A stretch of 64,000 nt of DNA from Aphrophora alni (GCA_963513935.1 OY740768.1:13127993-13191992); one strand, 5' to 3'. Counted from the stretch's first letter, positions 34,608 through 47,156 are shown. The notes: generated from the letters alone by a model not told the origin. Program-made: numbers and translations.

Positions 34608-36776
34608 TTAGGCGCCTTCGTTCTCAATTTCTCCCTCAAAATCACTGTCAGGTCCATCTGCATCCGTTATGGGCCAATTACATATTTCTTCGAAGAAATG
34701 TGTGAACTCGTGGGGTACGTACGCCCTCAACTTCTTTATGTCCTCAATCTTGCAGCGTTTTATCGGCCATTTTTGTGCTGGACATGCAAGTTCGGTTGGT
34801 GGATGAACTTGAGCATTACTCTTACTCATGAAAAAGTTGTGGCAAACAATACCGTTGATGTATGGGAATGCTTTAACGTACCCTTTCATTTTACTGTCAT
34901 ATTCAAATTGGAATAGGGTACTAATTTGGAAGTATACCTTATCCTCCTTGCGTACATTCTTCCCCTTTGTTTCTTTTGACACACAAGACATCTTGTAATA
35001 TATTTTTTGCCAATTCTTGAAGTCCAACACATCATCTGCTTGAACTTCATGAACAGTAAACTTATTTGGTTTGGAAGAACTCTTAATGATTAATTCTGTT
35101 ATTTCATTAACAGTGAACACACGATCGTGATATCGCAATGTTTTTGAAATAGTTCCAAAATCCCGGTCGCAAGGCATAAAACTATGCCCGCGGAGGGGGA
35201 AATACTGTACCACTTTATTGAACCGTCCAGAGTCTGTCAAATACAAACAAAACCTTGATAAGGCCTGATTTTTATTTTGTCCTGAACAATTGTCACAAAA
35301 TAACCTTAATTCAGTAAATTTATCAGGGACTGTTTTGAGATACTCATTTAGAAAGGAACAAACTTCGTTCGGGCCTTTTTTTCCTATCCCCTCGTGATAA
35401 AGAAAAATGTTTGATGTGTTATCTTTAATATTATGTACACCAAATACATTAACAGACAGCTGTCTTAGATAATAAAGTTCCTGCACGGGAACTTTGGGTA
35501 GACTCATGGTTTTCATATAGTCAAAGGCTAGTGATAGTACATGTTTCTCTTTTAGGCCATCCTCTGATTTTTCATGTTGCAGAGCAGAATAGAATTTGTT
35601 GCTTCTTTTTTTGTGTATTAGCAACTCTGCAACTGCTGTTCTTTTAGCAACCTCATTAAGATGAGGACTTCTTATTTTAAGTTTTAATTCCTCACAAAGG
35701 CAGCATACATCGACCTGAGGACGCCCAAATCTATAATTAAAATTTTCTCTAAAAATTCTCCAATAAGTAACTAGGCTAACTTTCATTTGTGGGTTTTCTG
35801 CTCTAAAAAGTTTCCACATGCCCTTCAATGTGAGTTCAGCACTTAAATAGTATGTTTTCTTACCACTGTAGTGGGACTCTTTCAAAGGGAAAGATTTAAT
35901 ATGTTTGCTAACAGCATAATGTATTTCAGGGGACAGAGTATTACTGATAGATTTCCCCCTTTTGTCCTCGGGAGTGCGTCCTAAGAGTTTTAAATGACGA
36001 ATTCTTCTAATTCTTTTTTCACTCACATCAAACACTGACAAAAAAGCACGGAAACATACCTCTTTTCTAGATGCTCCTACAATTGCATGGTAAGAAAATG
36101 ATGCGCTTTTCATTACCCTAGGCAGAACATCTTCTTTCTTACTTGGGCGTCTTTGTTTGACATCAATAGCATCAATTAATCCCTGAAGATACAAATCCTG
36201 TTCATTCTTGGACGGCATATTGTAAAACTTCGTGAAGATATCCAGAGAATTGTCATTTCCAATTTTTTCCAAACATTTGTTCAAACATCTACAACAACAA
36301 CAAATACATAAGCCGTGTCCGAAACCAGTGATACATTTATTGTAATTCAAATTTCAACAAAAGAAACAAAACTCACCAGCCAGCAACTAAAGTAGGCCTA
36401 CTAGGCCTACTTTACACACAGAACAATATTATAGCATAGCTTATACAGATTGATGTAGCAGCTAGGCTAAATGTTAGGTTAGAAAGTGTGGAGAATATGG
36501 AATTTATCAACGATATCTTCATATTTTTCAAAAGTTTATACATTTATATTTGACAATATAGATCGCGTAAGCATATATTAAATTTTATTTCTATTTTTAA
36601 TCAATTGAACAATCTTACCTGCAATGAAATTCTGGTTGTTTAGCTGAAACTTCTCTTCCACAGTGATTCACATAGGCTTGTCCCTTTAAGCGGGATTGCT
36701 TTATTTGATTTACTTTATAAGAACTTGGATTCTTTCCCTTTCTTTTCCGAGGGCTTCCAACAACAACTTCATCCAT
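34608..36776 (-). CDS. Putative DDE-type transposase, two exons, 612 residues
   Basis: Exon 1 is 36619-36776 (ATG at 36776-36774; 52 codons plus two bases) and exon 2 is 34608-36288. The intron 36289-36618 starts GTAAGA and ends TTGTTGTTGTAG on the minus strand. Splicing joins codon AG|A and gives ...EFHC-R-CLNKCLEKI. This restores a cysteine cluster (C39, C52, C54, C58) instead of the odd MNYNKCITGFGHGLCICCCC leader of the unspliced 580-codon frame. The basic stretch PRKRKGK (residues 9-15) may be a nuclear-localisation signal. Further landmarks in spliced numbering: VDVCCLCEEL near 246-255, FDYMKT with D309, LFCDNCSGQNKN with D385, and RGHSFMPCDRDFG with H421 and D427/D429. The acidic residues fit an RNase H-like fold but are assigned by pattern only. 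Related proteins of unknown function are widespread in insects. No stop interrupts the gene. The tail (ITDADGPDSDFEGEIENEGA) is acidic. Confidence 0.8.
36289..36618 (-). other. Intron of the transposase gene
   Basis: 330 bp, donor GTAAGA, acceptor following a TTGTTGTTG stretch. It contains the upstream ATG of the unspliced frame, so retention would give a protein lacking the basic N-terminal exon. Confidence 0.75.
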
Positions 36777-36935
36777 AATTAAAAACTTAACTCACTAAAT
36801 TCACTTTAAAACATCACTGCAACGATAGATTGAATTGAGGTTATGCTGTTATGCAATGCAATGCAACTGAATTTAACTAAAAACACTATTGCCAACATGT
36901 GATGAGTTGTATTTACTGAAAGATTTCTTTTAAAT

Positions 36936-37023
36936 GGGCGTAAGTCATCTGGTCAAACAGCTGTTCCTTGTGTTTTCTACTGACATACGCCCATTTAAAA
37001 AATAATCTAAATGACATACGCCC
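36936..37023. repeat. Subterminal copies of the transposon end motif
   Basis: GGGCGTAAGTCA at 36936-36947 (plus), and TGACATACGCCC at 36981-36992 and 37012-37023 (inverted, one difference). They lie 170-250 bp inside the right end. Subterminal repeats of this kind often bind the transposase. A partial copy (CGCCCTTTT) lies near 34473 inside the left end. Confidence 0.7.
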
Positions 37024-37159
37024 TTTCAAATGAAAACAATATTTTGAATGTCTTTATAATGCCTCAAATAGCAGTATTAGAAACGCCTTTTTAAGTGAAA
37101 TCATTAGCCCCATGATGGAACTTCAAAAAAATGAATTTATCTCAATTTCGAAAAAAATA

Positions 37160-37190
37160 TGACTTACGCCCTTTTAAAAAAAACCGATTC
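37160..37190. repeat. Right terminal inverted repeat
   Basis: Reverse complement: GAATCGG, eight T, AAAA, GGGCGTAAGTCA. Confidence 0.9.
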
Positions 37191-37194
37191 AATT

Positions 37195-39769
37195 TTGTTA
37201 TCCTTTACCTAACTTTCTCAACATTTCATAAAGCCTTACGTTTGTAAAGGCAGTAAGTTAGTAGAGATTAAAATTACAGTTTTAATACAAATATAATTTT
37301 CAAATTATATAAGTTTACAAAGTGTTTGACCAAAAGATTACGTCAACTCCAAAGCCTCTGAGATATTTGTAAAGGAATAACAGTTCAAAGCTTTGTGGTA
37401 ACTTTGGTTGATATAGAAGTTAAAAACTTCAAAATAAATCAACAATTTGAAAAGATTTCTTTACGAATAGAGAGATTAATACTTTAATTAATGAATCGAA
37501 AAATATTTTTAATTTAATAGCATTAGCGAAGTTAAACTCGAAACTTTAAAACAAGCGCCGTGCAAAATAGCTTTGTGAAATACAAGCTGATACAAATTTA
37601 AGTACAAGTGAATTTTTAGTAAACGGCTGCATCTCACCTAAAGAAGTTTAATGCGTTGGTTGTCTAAATTTTGAAGAGGTCATATATTTAGTGATTGTAC
37701 CTCTACTGCCTCGCAATATCCAACAGAACATCCTAGAAAAACATTTTCTCTCTTTATTATATGCCCTCGACCACATTCTGCCGCAGCAATGACCGACTAT
37801 CTTAGAGGAGTAGGCCCTGACAAACTTGTGAGTCACTGTCAAGATACGTAATCGAACCCGACTCGAGACCAATCTCCTTTCAGAACTGTGCGAAGTTGTA
37901 AAAGAGTAATGGAAGAACATAACTAATGTTAACATACTTTGATCGAAGTCATCTCCACGGTATTGGATCTAGTGATGCCATCTAACGTGATAATACGTCT
38001 GGCAACTTCAAAGATAGCACGTCATACTACAATGATCCTTCTCTTCCTACGCCATTCTGAACTGAACCCTCAAAACTACACGGGTTCGACTTACATAGTG
38101 AAACCTCACAATGTAGGGATGGGCGTCTTTCCTCGGTTAATAAATTGAATGGTAAGATGCAGAGAAGGCTGTTATAAAAGCTAGTAGAGATAGTACGAAA
38201 TACTAGAAAACTGTTTTATTTTGGTTTTGATTTATTATAAATTAGAGTCTTTTCAATAATTATAGCAAATAAAAAAATGTTTTATCCTTCATTTACTATT
38301 GATCCCTAGGTAAATAATAAAAGAATTGAGTATTTAATTAAAAATATTTATTTGAAATTTAGTACCCAGGAATATTGTCCCAGTAGAAACATTCAATCGG
38401 TATTGATTCACGTTAAGTAATCATGTCTCACGGGGCGCCATCACCTAAATTAGAAAGTTATTAATGCAGGTCAAGAAGAAACGTGTAAAGTATCGATCGA
38501 ATAGTCTGACAAAACATATTAAAGAAGAAATCTTGTGATTGACATACTAATATATATTGAAATTTTAGAAAAAAAATATCCGATTTGGGTATTTCTCAAA
38601 AATGTTAGTAATTTTTTCATCGTTGTTGAAAAAAAGAACTTGGCAATCAGCTGATACGCTGACATGATAAGTAGGTCGCAAAAATCTGTTATGTATCGAC
38701 AGTCGACCTTGACATTGTTATATGCAGATCATTAGTTGCGAAAGAAATGAGCCCAGGTAGATCTCGGAAAGAAGTAAATTCCAAAAACTCAGTTGGAACT
38801 GACGCCATTTTGACATTTTATTTAATAAAACCTAATTTACACGAAAAAATAAATAAATAACAAAAATCCCGATAGCTATTATTATATTATTACTGGTTTT
38901 TTTTTTTTTTACTTCGTTTTGATGTCGAAACAAGTTTAAACAAAATAGCCGTTGCGGGAGGCTTTAAGCATCGATTTTCTTTTTAATTTGAAAATCGTAT
39001 GTAATTTTAAAATTTACAGACTGATTTTGCTGAATTTGTAACTATGTTATTTTATTTCAGTTGTAAGACGGGTAAAATTAAAATTATGTTAGAGGTCAAC
39101 AACGAAAGATAATAAATGTAAGGTGGGGTAGGAGCTTATAAAGTAAAGAACTTAGGACAGGACAAGAAAAACAACAAGCAAATTGCAACAAAAATGCTCC
39201 TAGGATGGAAATACAGATCTACAAAGAAAATTAACGGTAAAATAACAAATTCAATATGATGTAGATTAATATAAGTGTTACATAGTAAACTTAGAACACA
39301 CAGATTTAAGACAAAATAATATTTGGGAAAAGTAAAAATAAATACGAAATAACTTCTTTTGTTTCTTTCCTATTGTGATAAAAGCCAATACTGAGGAATA
39401 AATATTTATCACTAGCTTTATTAATCATGTCTACTGGAACAACTCCCAATGGTCTAGCGCCCCGAAGGTGTGCGACTCGGTTTGGATAAACTGAGAAACT
39501 TTATCTCGAATTTGTTACACTGTTATATTGTTACACTGTTACACTGGTCATATATGTTCTGTATGTGTTTACCCTCCAGCCATTGTTTTGAGTTTCTAAT
39601 GTTTATTTACTTTATCAAACCTTGTCAACTAACTGGATAATGACAAACACGATGTCCTTAGTACTTAGGTAACTAAGTCTTATTGTTCAGGAATTATTAT
39701 TGATCAAACAAAGAAACTTATTGTAGATGAAAATCAAATACAATACGATAAGACGTGTTTACTTATTTG
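37195..39769. other. Long stretch without recognisable gene
   Basis: A 95-codon minus-strand frame at 37648-37935 is R- and S-rich and unrecognised. I see no repeat match and no RNA gene. Confidence 0.4.
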
Positions 39770-39985
39770 TCCTTGTCGTTTAAAGATGAAAAACATCTCG
39801 GTCATTATCGCCTTATTTAAAAAAGAAGCAAAATAACATAAAATTAAAACACTCAAATAGCGTCAGGGTCGGAAAAGAAGAATAGTCGTTCAAGAGAGAC
39901 TTGATAGTAAAGATGATAGAGACCTGATAAAAGGAGTAGATCCAGCTAGGCTCCCTCGGGATTGCCAAGCCAGTGAGCCCCTGAG
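39770..39985 (+). repeat. Interspersed repeat, copy G
   Basis: TTGTCGTTTAAAGATGAAAA, ACATCTCGGTCATTATCGCC, AAATAGCGTCAGGGTCGGAA, TCAAGAGAGACTTGATAG, GTAGATCCAGCTAGGCTCCC and GGGATTGCCAAGCCAGTGAG in family order. One of the fullest copies. Confidence 0.8.
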
Positions 39986-41400
39986 TTTTAAAGCTAGTTT
40001 ACATCACAAACAATGTAAGCTTAAATAACTATCAAAGTTTCTTTTTAAATCCACAAAGTTTATATATAAGTCGTCTTCTTGAAATACATTAATAACAATT
40101 TAGCAATAAAGAACATTTTGTGCGTCGTGTAGGTTGTATAGACAATATTTATTATATTCTTTATTGTCCATAATATTACCACGAGTATGATCTCAATATT
40201 CAAGTGTTTATATCATAGATATTATATTCTACTTAAAGCGTTGATACAAACACGTACATTTCCTTTAGTCTGAGGATATTGGCAACTGGATTTGATACGG
40301 TTATTTGAGTTATTCTAAATACCCGCCGAGGGGGTGGGGCACATAAATATAACTTTATCTTGACTTCGCTATAGTCCTATATTCCAATAGCCATAAATTA
40401 TATATTGGACTATAGAGGAAACGCAACAACAATCCAATTTAGAGACAGGATTTATCTTCCTACACAATGTCAAAAATATTATTACTTTTCCATTGCCAAT
40501 GACAAATAATGTGTACAGCAAGCGCCTCAAATTAAATTAAATAAAGCTAACATAATTCGCATAACATATAACAAAACAAAAAGCTATAAATCCAAACAAG
40601 TTTTAAATATGACAATAGATCGTAAAAATTTATTAATTTTAAAATTACTCCATATATTTTTAAGAACTTTAGCTCAAAACGTTACGGTGTTGGTTTATAT
40701 TAAGTGGGGGCAAATATGAAGCTAAAATTGGTAACGAATTCCGGCAGCGAACACTAGAATTATTATTAGGAAAACTCAAAGTGCTGACCATACATTGAAA
40801 AGCCATCTAGAAGGCATATTATACAACAAATTTATGATTATATAATCCTCCGTATTGATGAAAAAAAAATATATTGATGCATTGCTAGTAAAAACAAAGA
40901 AATGGAAAAATTATAGTAGGCTATACGTTTTTTGTATTAGTAGCCTACAAATAGTATTCGAGAAATTGCGGCGAGTTTATTTGTGGTTGATAATTGGTTT
41001 TGCAGATGGCTGTGAAAGTTAATGTAATGTACTCGTATTTTACACAAGTATTGATTATTTTATTTATTTTGTAGTCAAAATATTGTTAACGATTTTATAA
41101 TATTAATATTAATGTAGGAACGTAGTTAAAATGTCCGTACTACACAATGCCATTAAGGGACTGAAGCCATTGACTTCCTTTATAAATTCTATTAAAAAAG
41201 AAATCTCAAAGCATTAAAATTGGCAGCAGGAACTGACATCTCTATTAGTGGGAAATCATTCACTCAAATACAGGCATTTTATTAAAAGAATTTCTCTTAA
41301 TACAGAGACGAAGAATTTATATCTCGGGTCTTCTCACACTTTCGTTTTCTCGCTTTAAAGTTTTTATTTTCGTAAATGCGATAAAATTTGAAACAGTCGG
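39986..41400. other. Stretch without recognisable gene
   Basis: Nothing recognised. The 84-codon minus-strand frame at 41297-41551 lies over the MITE-end fragment that follows. Confidence 0.4.
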
Positions 41401-41402
41401 CT

Positions 41403-41437
41403 ACTGGGTGTTCCAAAAGTATGGAAGCCCTACCGTA
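41403..41437 (+). repeat. Solitary end related to the 58-kb palindrome
   Basis: ACTGGGTGTTCCAAAAGT and ATGGAAGCCCTA resemble CCGGGTGTTCAAAAAGT and CTGGAAACCCCTTA at 57934-57964. No matching opposite end was seen nearby, so this is a fragment or a distant relative. Confidence 0.45.
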
Positions 41438-41880
41438 GTTTTTTGAACGGATTGAAATAGAAAACTGAAACTTTGAGAATGTCTTTGGATAAATAGAACC
41501 TGCTTTAAAAAAATCAACCCCCCACCCACCCGGTGGATTTGAGGAGGGCAACTAAAAGTTTAATAAAAACTCTATTAGAAAACTTTCGTGGAATTCCACT
41601 TAATTGGAACAACACTTTTTTTAAATTTATTAAAGGTTGATACCAAAGAAGCATAAATCTTTAAAGGCCTAATAGTAAACTAATTTGATAGAATTTTAAG
41701 AGACTAGTAACCCTAATTGGGTTAGTTAGGTCTACACCATTTATATGAATCACTAGAGCACTGTGGTGAATATAAAATGAAAGAAACTACCCCAAAACCA
41801 CAATAAAACACTAAAAACACAAAGAAGAATAACAAAGAAGAAAGACAGTATAATTATGTTTATTCGTTTGTATTGTACCT

Positions 41881-41915
41881 CTGAAGATGATAGCAGTGCT
41901 ATTGAAATGTACATA
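41881..41915 (+). ncRNA. Hammerhead-like motif, solitary
   Basis: CTGAAGA at 41881-41887, one unpaired U, stem II GAUAGC-AGU-GCUAUU (six pairs, one G-U), GAAA. The base after GAAA is U and the cleavage dinucleotide is not clear (UGUACA), so it may be inactive. No second arm is visible. Confidence 0.45.
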
Positions 41916-43089
41916 GAACATTTGTAAGACCTGTTTTAAATTAATTTTAGGTTAAATTAAATAGTGCTTACATTATTTGTGCGAATTCACGATGTGTTGT
42001 GATTGATTGCTTACATCTCTCAGTTTAACTACTTATTATTTGATTTGTTGTAATTAATAAGATATGAGTAGATATTAGACGAAATACCCACACGAATGTT
42101 ATTCAATAACTTTTTTAATTCTTAACTGAAAAAGACTAGTTATATGTAAAAGTACGTAAAATACTTTCAGGTTTCAGTGGACGAGTGTAAGTGAAGACGT
42201 TTGTATATCAATCATTTGTATTGTCTTTGTAAAATGGTCTAAAAATGATGTGTATCAAATTTAATAATTTATATGATTGTTTCATAGGTAAATAAAATGC
42301 TAATTAATAATTTAAACCCGTATCTACCATTAAACAATATAATTAATTAGTATTTTCGTTTAACTCTGATACAGCAAAGTAAACTACATTAAGATTATCA
42401 GTACAAAATGTATTCAAAGCCATGAACACAACGGCGAGACTTTAATTGAAATTGTTGATAATTTATTACGCGATATGGATCCACGCGATATCGCAAGTAA
42501 TGTTTGAGATATAGATCCATGCGATGTGACAAATAATATTGGGTGAATTAATAAACCCGGAGTCTATCGTTGAAAGCTTTTTAAAACGACGACACATTCT
42601 GATTGACAAAGTGATAAATCCAATACATTTTTATTTCATTGATATATTTTTAAACAGGGGTTGCGGTACAGGCAGCTTTTAATTGAACTGTATTAACATT
42701 TCCAACATCATATAATGTACAACTTCAGACCTCAAAAAGCGGAATTTTAAAACGCTTCACTTGTTTGTATGCCCTACACTTTAGGCATGGGTTTTTTTCA
42801 TTCTAATCTACTAACTTTGTTAAAAGTTGAATTAATAAATGTTGCTCAAATATTGTTAAAACTTTTCTCAACATTCATTTAGAAAACCAACGATTATTAA
42901 TACAAAAAGAATATTCGTTGAGATAATTGTAATAATTCGTGTATGATCTTATAATGGAGAATTTATATTAGTTGTTTTGAAAGATTTAAATAGAGCATAA
43001 ACCTGCTTTGCTTACGCCTAAACTCGTCCTAAGCGTATTTGATTGAAATTACGATTTTAATAATGACAGTGAAGGGTCATGTTCTTCAC
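41916..43089. other. Stretch without recognisable gene
   Basis: Has a short local repetition of GATATGGATCCACGCGATAT and ATATAGATCCATGCGAT at 42472-42525. Otherwise nothing. Confidence 0.4.
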
Positions 43090-43640
43090 TTACTTAATCC
43101 CATTCGTTATCCTTGGAAAATAATTCCTCCACTATTCCTTCACTTGCCACCAGATGATAGACCTCTCTCTTGATCTCTCACGTCTTGCTAATCCCTCTCA
43201 ATTCCTCTTACAGGATCCTTCTCCTTGCGATTTAGATCTCCGAACCCTCCTTCCTACATTTCCACTTCAATTCTTCTACAGGAAGGTTTCTTTCATTTCT
43301 TAAAGGTGTGCCACATCCATTCCTTTGTCTTAATTTTAACCTGTTGAATTCTTGCTTCGCTCTTCTTCATAGTTCTTTGTTCCTGATTGTGTCAGGTCAT
43401 CTTATTTTAAGTATTTTTTCAATATATATATATAAATTAATGAACTCCTGGACTTTCCCAACCAGGTGTTTGTTTAACTTCCATGTTTCACTCTCTTCCT
43501 CTCATTTTGCCTACAATATTTCCCAAAGACACAATCATCCAGTTACTCTCTTTTATTCCGTTTATAGATTCCACACAGTCATTGCACACTCTCAGATTCC
43601 ACGTCGTCTGCAAAGTCGAGTCTGATCGAAGACTCCTGTC
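43090..43640 (-). pseudogene. Possible decayed LINE reverse-transcriptase remnant
   Basis: On the minus strand, 43617-43600 reads DFADDV, resembling the FADD catalytic box of LINE reverse transcriptases. Downstream, scattered pieces in changing frames (for example TIRNKELYEE-like and VGKSKSSLIYIYILKKY-like) vaguely recall the region after the catalytic domain. The stretch is purine-rich on that strand, unlike its surroundings. It has many stops. The call depends on one short motif and may be wrong. The 105-codon plus-strand frame here is a shadow. Confidence 0.3.
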
Positions 43641-46290
43641 TTACATATATTAAAGTTTTTCAAGGTCTGACAACCATAATATTCCTGACAGAGAACAACC
43701 CTGATTTTATCTTAAACCTGCATTTACTTTTACGTGCGATTTGATTTTTGAGTTGAGTATTTATTTTTCATTTTTCACAATAATTTTTAGTAAATTTTAG
43801 GGATATAGTAACGAATATCACTTTTTGTTTTGTACATGGACATGTGAGAAAGTTATGCGTTATTATTACTCTGTTTAATATGAAAAACTTGTATTATTGT
43901 ATAACTTACTGCTTGCTCAAAATACTCTCACAAACACTGACCTAGTTGATTTATTAATGTGAATGTAGAACATTCTTTCCTCGCTTCTATACCTTAATCC
44001 TATACATTCCCGGTTAATCCATCTTGTTCCCTATTATTTATTGCAGTTATTGTCTTCTTTATGCTTTGTTCTGTTGCAGCTCTGCGTGTTAAATGTTGTG
44101 TTTTTCAACATTCTCTTCTGGCTTTTATATCGATACAAAGTATCAGTGGGTCCCTATTGTTTATTGTTTCCTTAATTCTTTATCACTGTACAATACATTA
44201 AATAGTTTTTGACTTACATTTTAGTGTGAGGTGATAATGAAACCGGACCCTAAGAAGTTATTTTGCAATAACTAAATAATGACAATTTCACAGCAGTTTA
44301 AAATTGTCGTACAAGTCTGGCCAAGAATTTATCATGTTTTTTTTTTTTAAATGACTGGTATTTTCAGTAAACTGCAATAATTCTTTTTTCTATCATGTTT
44401 GTAGTAATTGAGGATGGTCTAAAAACCCTTTTGTAACACGCTCTCCTGGTATCTATACTGCTCCCATATCTATCTCCCTATACCCCCCCCCCCTCTTGAA
44501 AATGCAATCTAAAGCCGACCTTTTTTCATATTTGCCTCATCTTGTGTACTTAAAAGTCGAAAATAAATATTTCATTTAGTTTTTATCAGAAACAGATTCA
44601 ATATTGACAACATTTGTACAGTATTGACAAAACAAATAAATCAGAAAACCCATTATTGAGACATTACAAACGTTTTAAACCCTCACTCTATATTCACCCC
44701 TATAAAATACTTTCTCTACAACATAAGTAAAAGTAATCACTTTACACAAGAAGACACAAAAACACGTAGAAACTTAATTATTGACTTGACAGATACAACA
44801 CACTCAATGTCCATCTAAGGCAGCAGCAAGGTGGAGGTGGGGTTAATAGAGGAAACAGTGTCACAATCGTTCATGTGGACAACTAATTCACACTTCCAGA
44901 ATTTATTATATTCCACTTAGAATCGAAATTTTCACTATAGTTTTATTTTGAAAAAAAAAAAAAAAATAGTTGTAGAACACACTTTTCTTAAAATGTTTAT
45001 TAATATCTAAACAAATTACAAAATATCTGTGTGATATTATCGATATTATTATTCTCTTTCATAAGAAACTCCGGGAAGTCGTTGTTAAGCAATTTTATAT
45101 TAGGGATTTCATGTTTCTTGATCTCAAGTTCTATAAACCATCAAGTGAAGATCTTTTGCACATCTGCTAAACACTTTATCAAGAAAGATATTAAAAATAT
45201 GGCTTTAAAAAACTAACTTTGATTGTAAAATACTTCTTTAACGTAAATACCGCTTTAAATTCGGTTCAGAATAGAGGTGGGGCGGGGGGGTTGTATACGA
45301 AAACTTAGTGACCAAAAAAATGACGTTTATATCGCATAAGCTATAAATAATTATCTAATGATCTACATTCTGTCGGATATAAAGTTTATGTCCATATTTA
45401 AAATATTGGGGTAGTGGGGCTATGCGACGGTAAGGGTTAGGTAACCTTTGTGAGTTAATACTGAAAATGGCGCCGCTGTGCAGGGTAACTTTGGATTGCA
45501 AAAAGATAGGACGTTGAAATATTGCCGATTTATAGAAAATAATAGGATCTACAATATTATTTAGCAATCGTAACTAATAACGTTTATAAAGCTATAGGCC
45601 AATATGTGCGCCAAGTTGAAGAAAATTTGCATAATGTCGAAACAAATTGCAAAGGAAATGTGTACAGAAAAGTGAGGAACCTTTGTCATTGCTAAGAATA
45701 ATTAAAATAAATATGAAAAATTGAAAATAAAACCAATGCCGATCGATTCAAATTGTTATAGAAAACCGAAATACGTCAACCAGCACGAATACTTCGATTA
45801 CATTTAAACTAATAGATAATTTCTTTGAAATATTAATTAGGATGAAAAGGGGATAAATTAAAATTTCATTGTCACATTTCTAAAGAAGATATTATTAATT
45901 TGTATCTTACCCATTCAACAAAAATAGAAAGATAGATGTAACCCTTTAAACACGACACATGAATTTAGAAACTTACATTTTAAAAGTTATAAGACCCATA
46001 TGGGATGCTCTAGAAAACATTTCATCATCATACCACTTGTTGAAAATAAATAAACACAATGTATAAATGAAACTATTTCGTAATAGATAGGCTTACCTTA
46101 CTAAGCTCCAGTTGAAAATGAAAGACTCCACTATATGAAGGCCAGGTACGTACATTCCAATGTTAAATTCGAACTCAACTCACTAAAAAATATAAATTAT
46201 ATTAGTTTAAAAGAATGAAACAAGAATTAAACATTTAATAATTGTTTTTAACCCATCACTAGTTGATAATTTAAATATTGTAAACTAAAT
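43641..46290. other. Long stretch without recognisable gene
   Basis: Includes a C-run at 44485-44493 and an A-run at 44951-44966. Frames at 45031-45216 and 45355-45567 have no recognisable content. Confidence 0.4.
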
Positions 46291-46545
46291 GTTCAGGTAG
46301 CTCAGTGGTTTAAGTCGTCGTTTCAAATCACGACGATGGTATTGAGTTAGGACACCACAAAGGACGTAGGTTATTTTCTGTCCAATTTAGTACGTTCCGA
46401 ACTGAAGTAAGGTTGAGACACGGCCCACTTTAAGTAATCGGTGGTTGCCACAGGTGGAAGTTAAGTTGATAAGACCCATCATTACCAAGCCGGATCGTAC
46501 TAAGTAATACTAACAGATCCTTTCAATATAATCCCTAAACGTTTC
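46291..46545 (+). mobile_element. tRNA-derived SINE
   Basis: The head GTTCAGGTAGCTCAGTGGTT is tRNA-like, with a good A box (TAGCTCAGTGG at 46298). An anticodon-arm-like hairpin CGTCG...CGACG follows at 46316-46335. The B box region (GGTATTGAGTTAGGACACC) is degenerate. The tRNA-unrelated body holds CCCACTTTAAGTAATCGGTG and GCCACAGGTGGAAGTTAA, which recur in diverged form at 47270-47310. It is not a working tRNA gene. Confidence 0.65.
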
Positions 46546-46599
46546 CTGAGTCTTGCACAAAGTGTAATGGTAGATCAAAAGGTCTAACTGTAAATTTGT

Positions 46600-46760
46600 T
46601 TAAAACAGATGTTACACAGGTTCTCTAAATCCCATATTAATTGTGTATATCAATCTCTCTTGACACTATGTGTATTTTAAAAATATTCCACTCTCTTCGC
46701 TCGTGACAGTGTCTCAGTCGAAGCGAGGCTCGAAGCTTACAAATGTGCAGTAGATTCCGC
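46600..46760 (+). repeat. Dispersed repeat S, copy 1
   Basis: TTTGTTTAAAACAGATGTTA (46598 on), TTCTCTAAATC and AATTGTGTATATCA recur in order at 48868-48930 and 62162-62205. May be the 3' part of the same unit as the SINE before it. Confidence 0.5.
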
Positions 46761-47156
46761 CTGTCTTGGCCTGTCACATCTCATAACTATACGAGCATTA
46801 CTTTTTACTTTTGACGTAGGGGGGGGGGGTTCTTAATTAAATTTTTCACAATAACTTTACTTTTTTCGTCGTAGACAGGTGAGGTTGGTACCATTACATA
46901 GAGACGCAAATTTATCTCTAATATAGAGTGTTTTAAATTGAATAAACGAGATACGAACAAAAACTGTTTGAAATGGCTGTTATTTTAACATTTTCGATTA
47001 AATTGTTTTCCTACTACACCAAATGTTTTTATCTTAATACGTGTGGCCCCTATGGTGCTTCCGACAACAACGACGGAAGTCAAAATCTCATTTTCCGTTT
47101 TCCTGACGTCATGCGACGTGAAGATCAGTCAAAACGTGAAAAGGATGTAATTTAAT

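Larger units (their letters stand above)
34261..37194 (-). mobile_element. Complete DNA transposon with intron-containing transposase gene
   Basis: The element runs 34265-37190 (2926 bp). Its ends are 31-bp inverted repeats beginning GAATCGGTTTTTTT and ending GGGCGTAAGTCA, with one mismatch between the two. AATT flanks both sides (34261-34264, 37191-37194) and is read as a 4-bp target duplication; because AATT is a palindrome, it could also be part of the terminal repeat. The GGGCGTAAGTCA end motif recurs inside the right part. The single gene is on the minus strand. The superfamily is not settled; a 4-bp duplication would fit Sola-type elements among others. It is the best-preserved element in the window. 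Confidence 0.85.

Noticed and set aside
46291..46365. Functional tRNA gene
   Set aside because: Good A box, but the B box is degenerate, the anticodon loop is too large and the acceptor stem does not close; a diverged copy with the same non-tRNA body exists.
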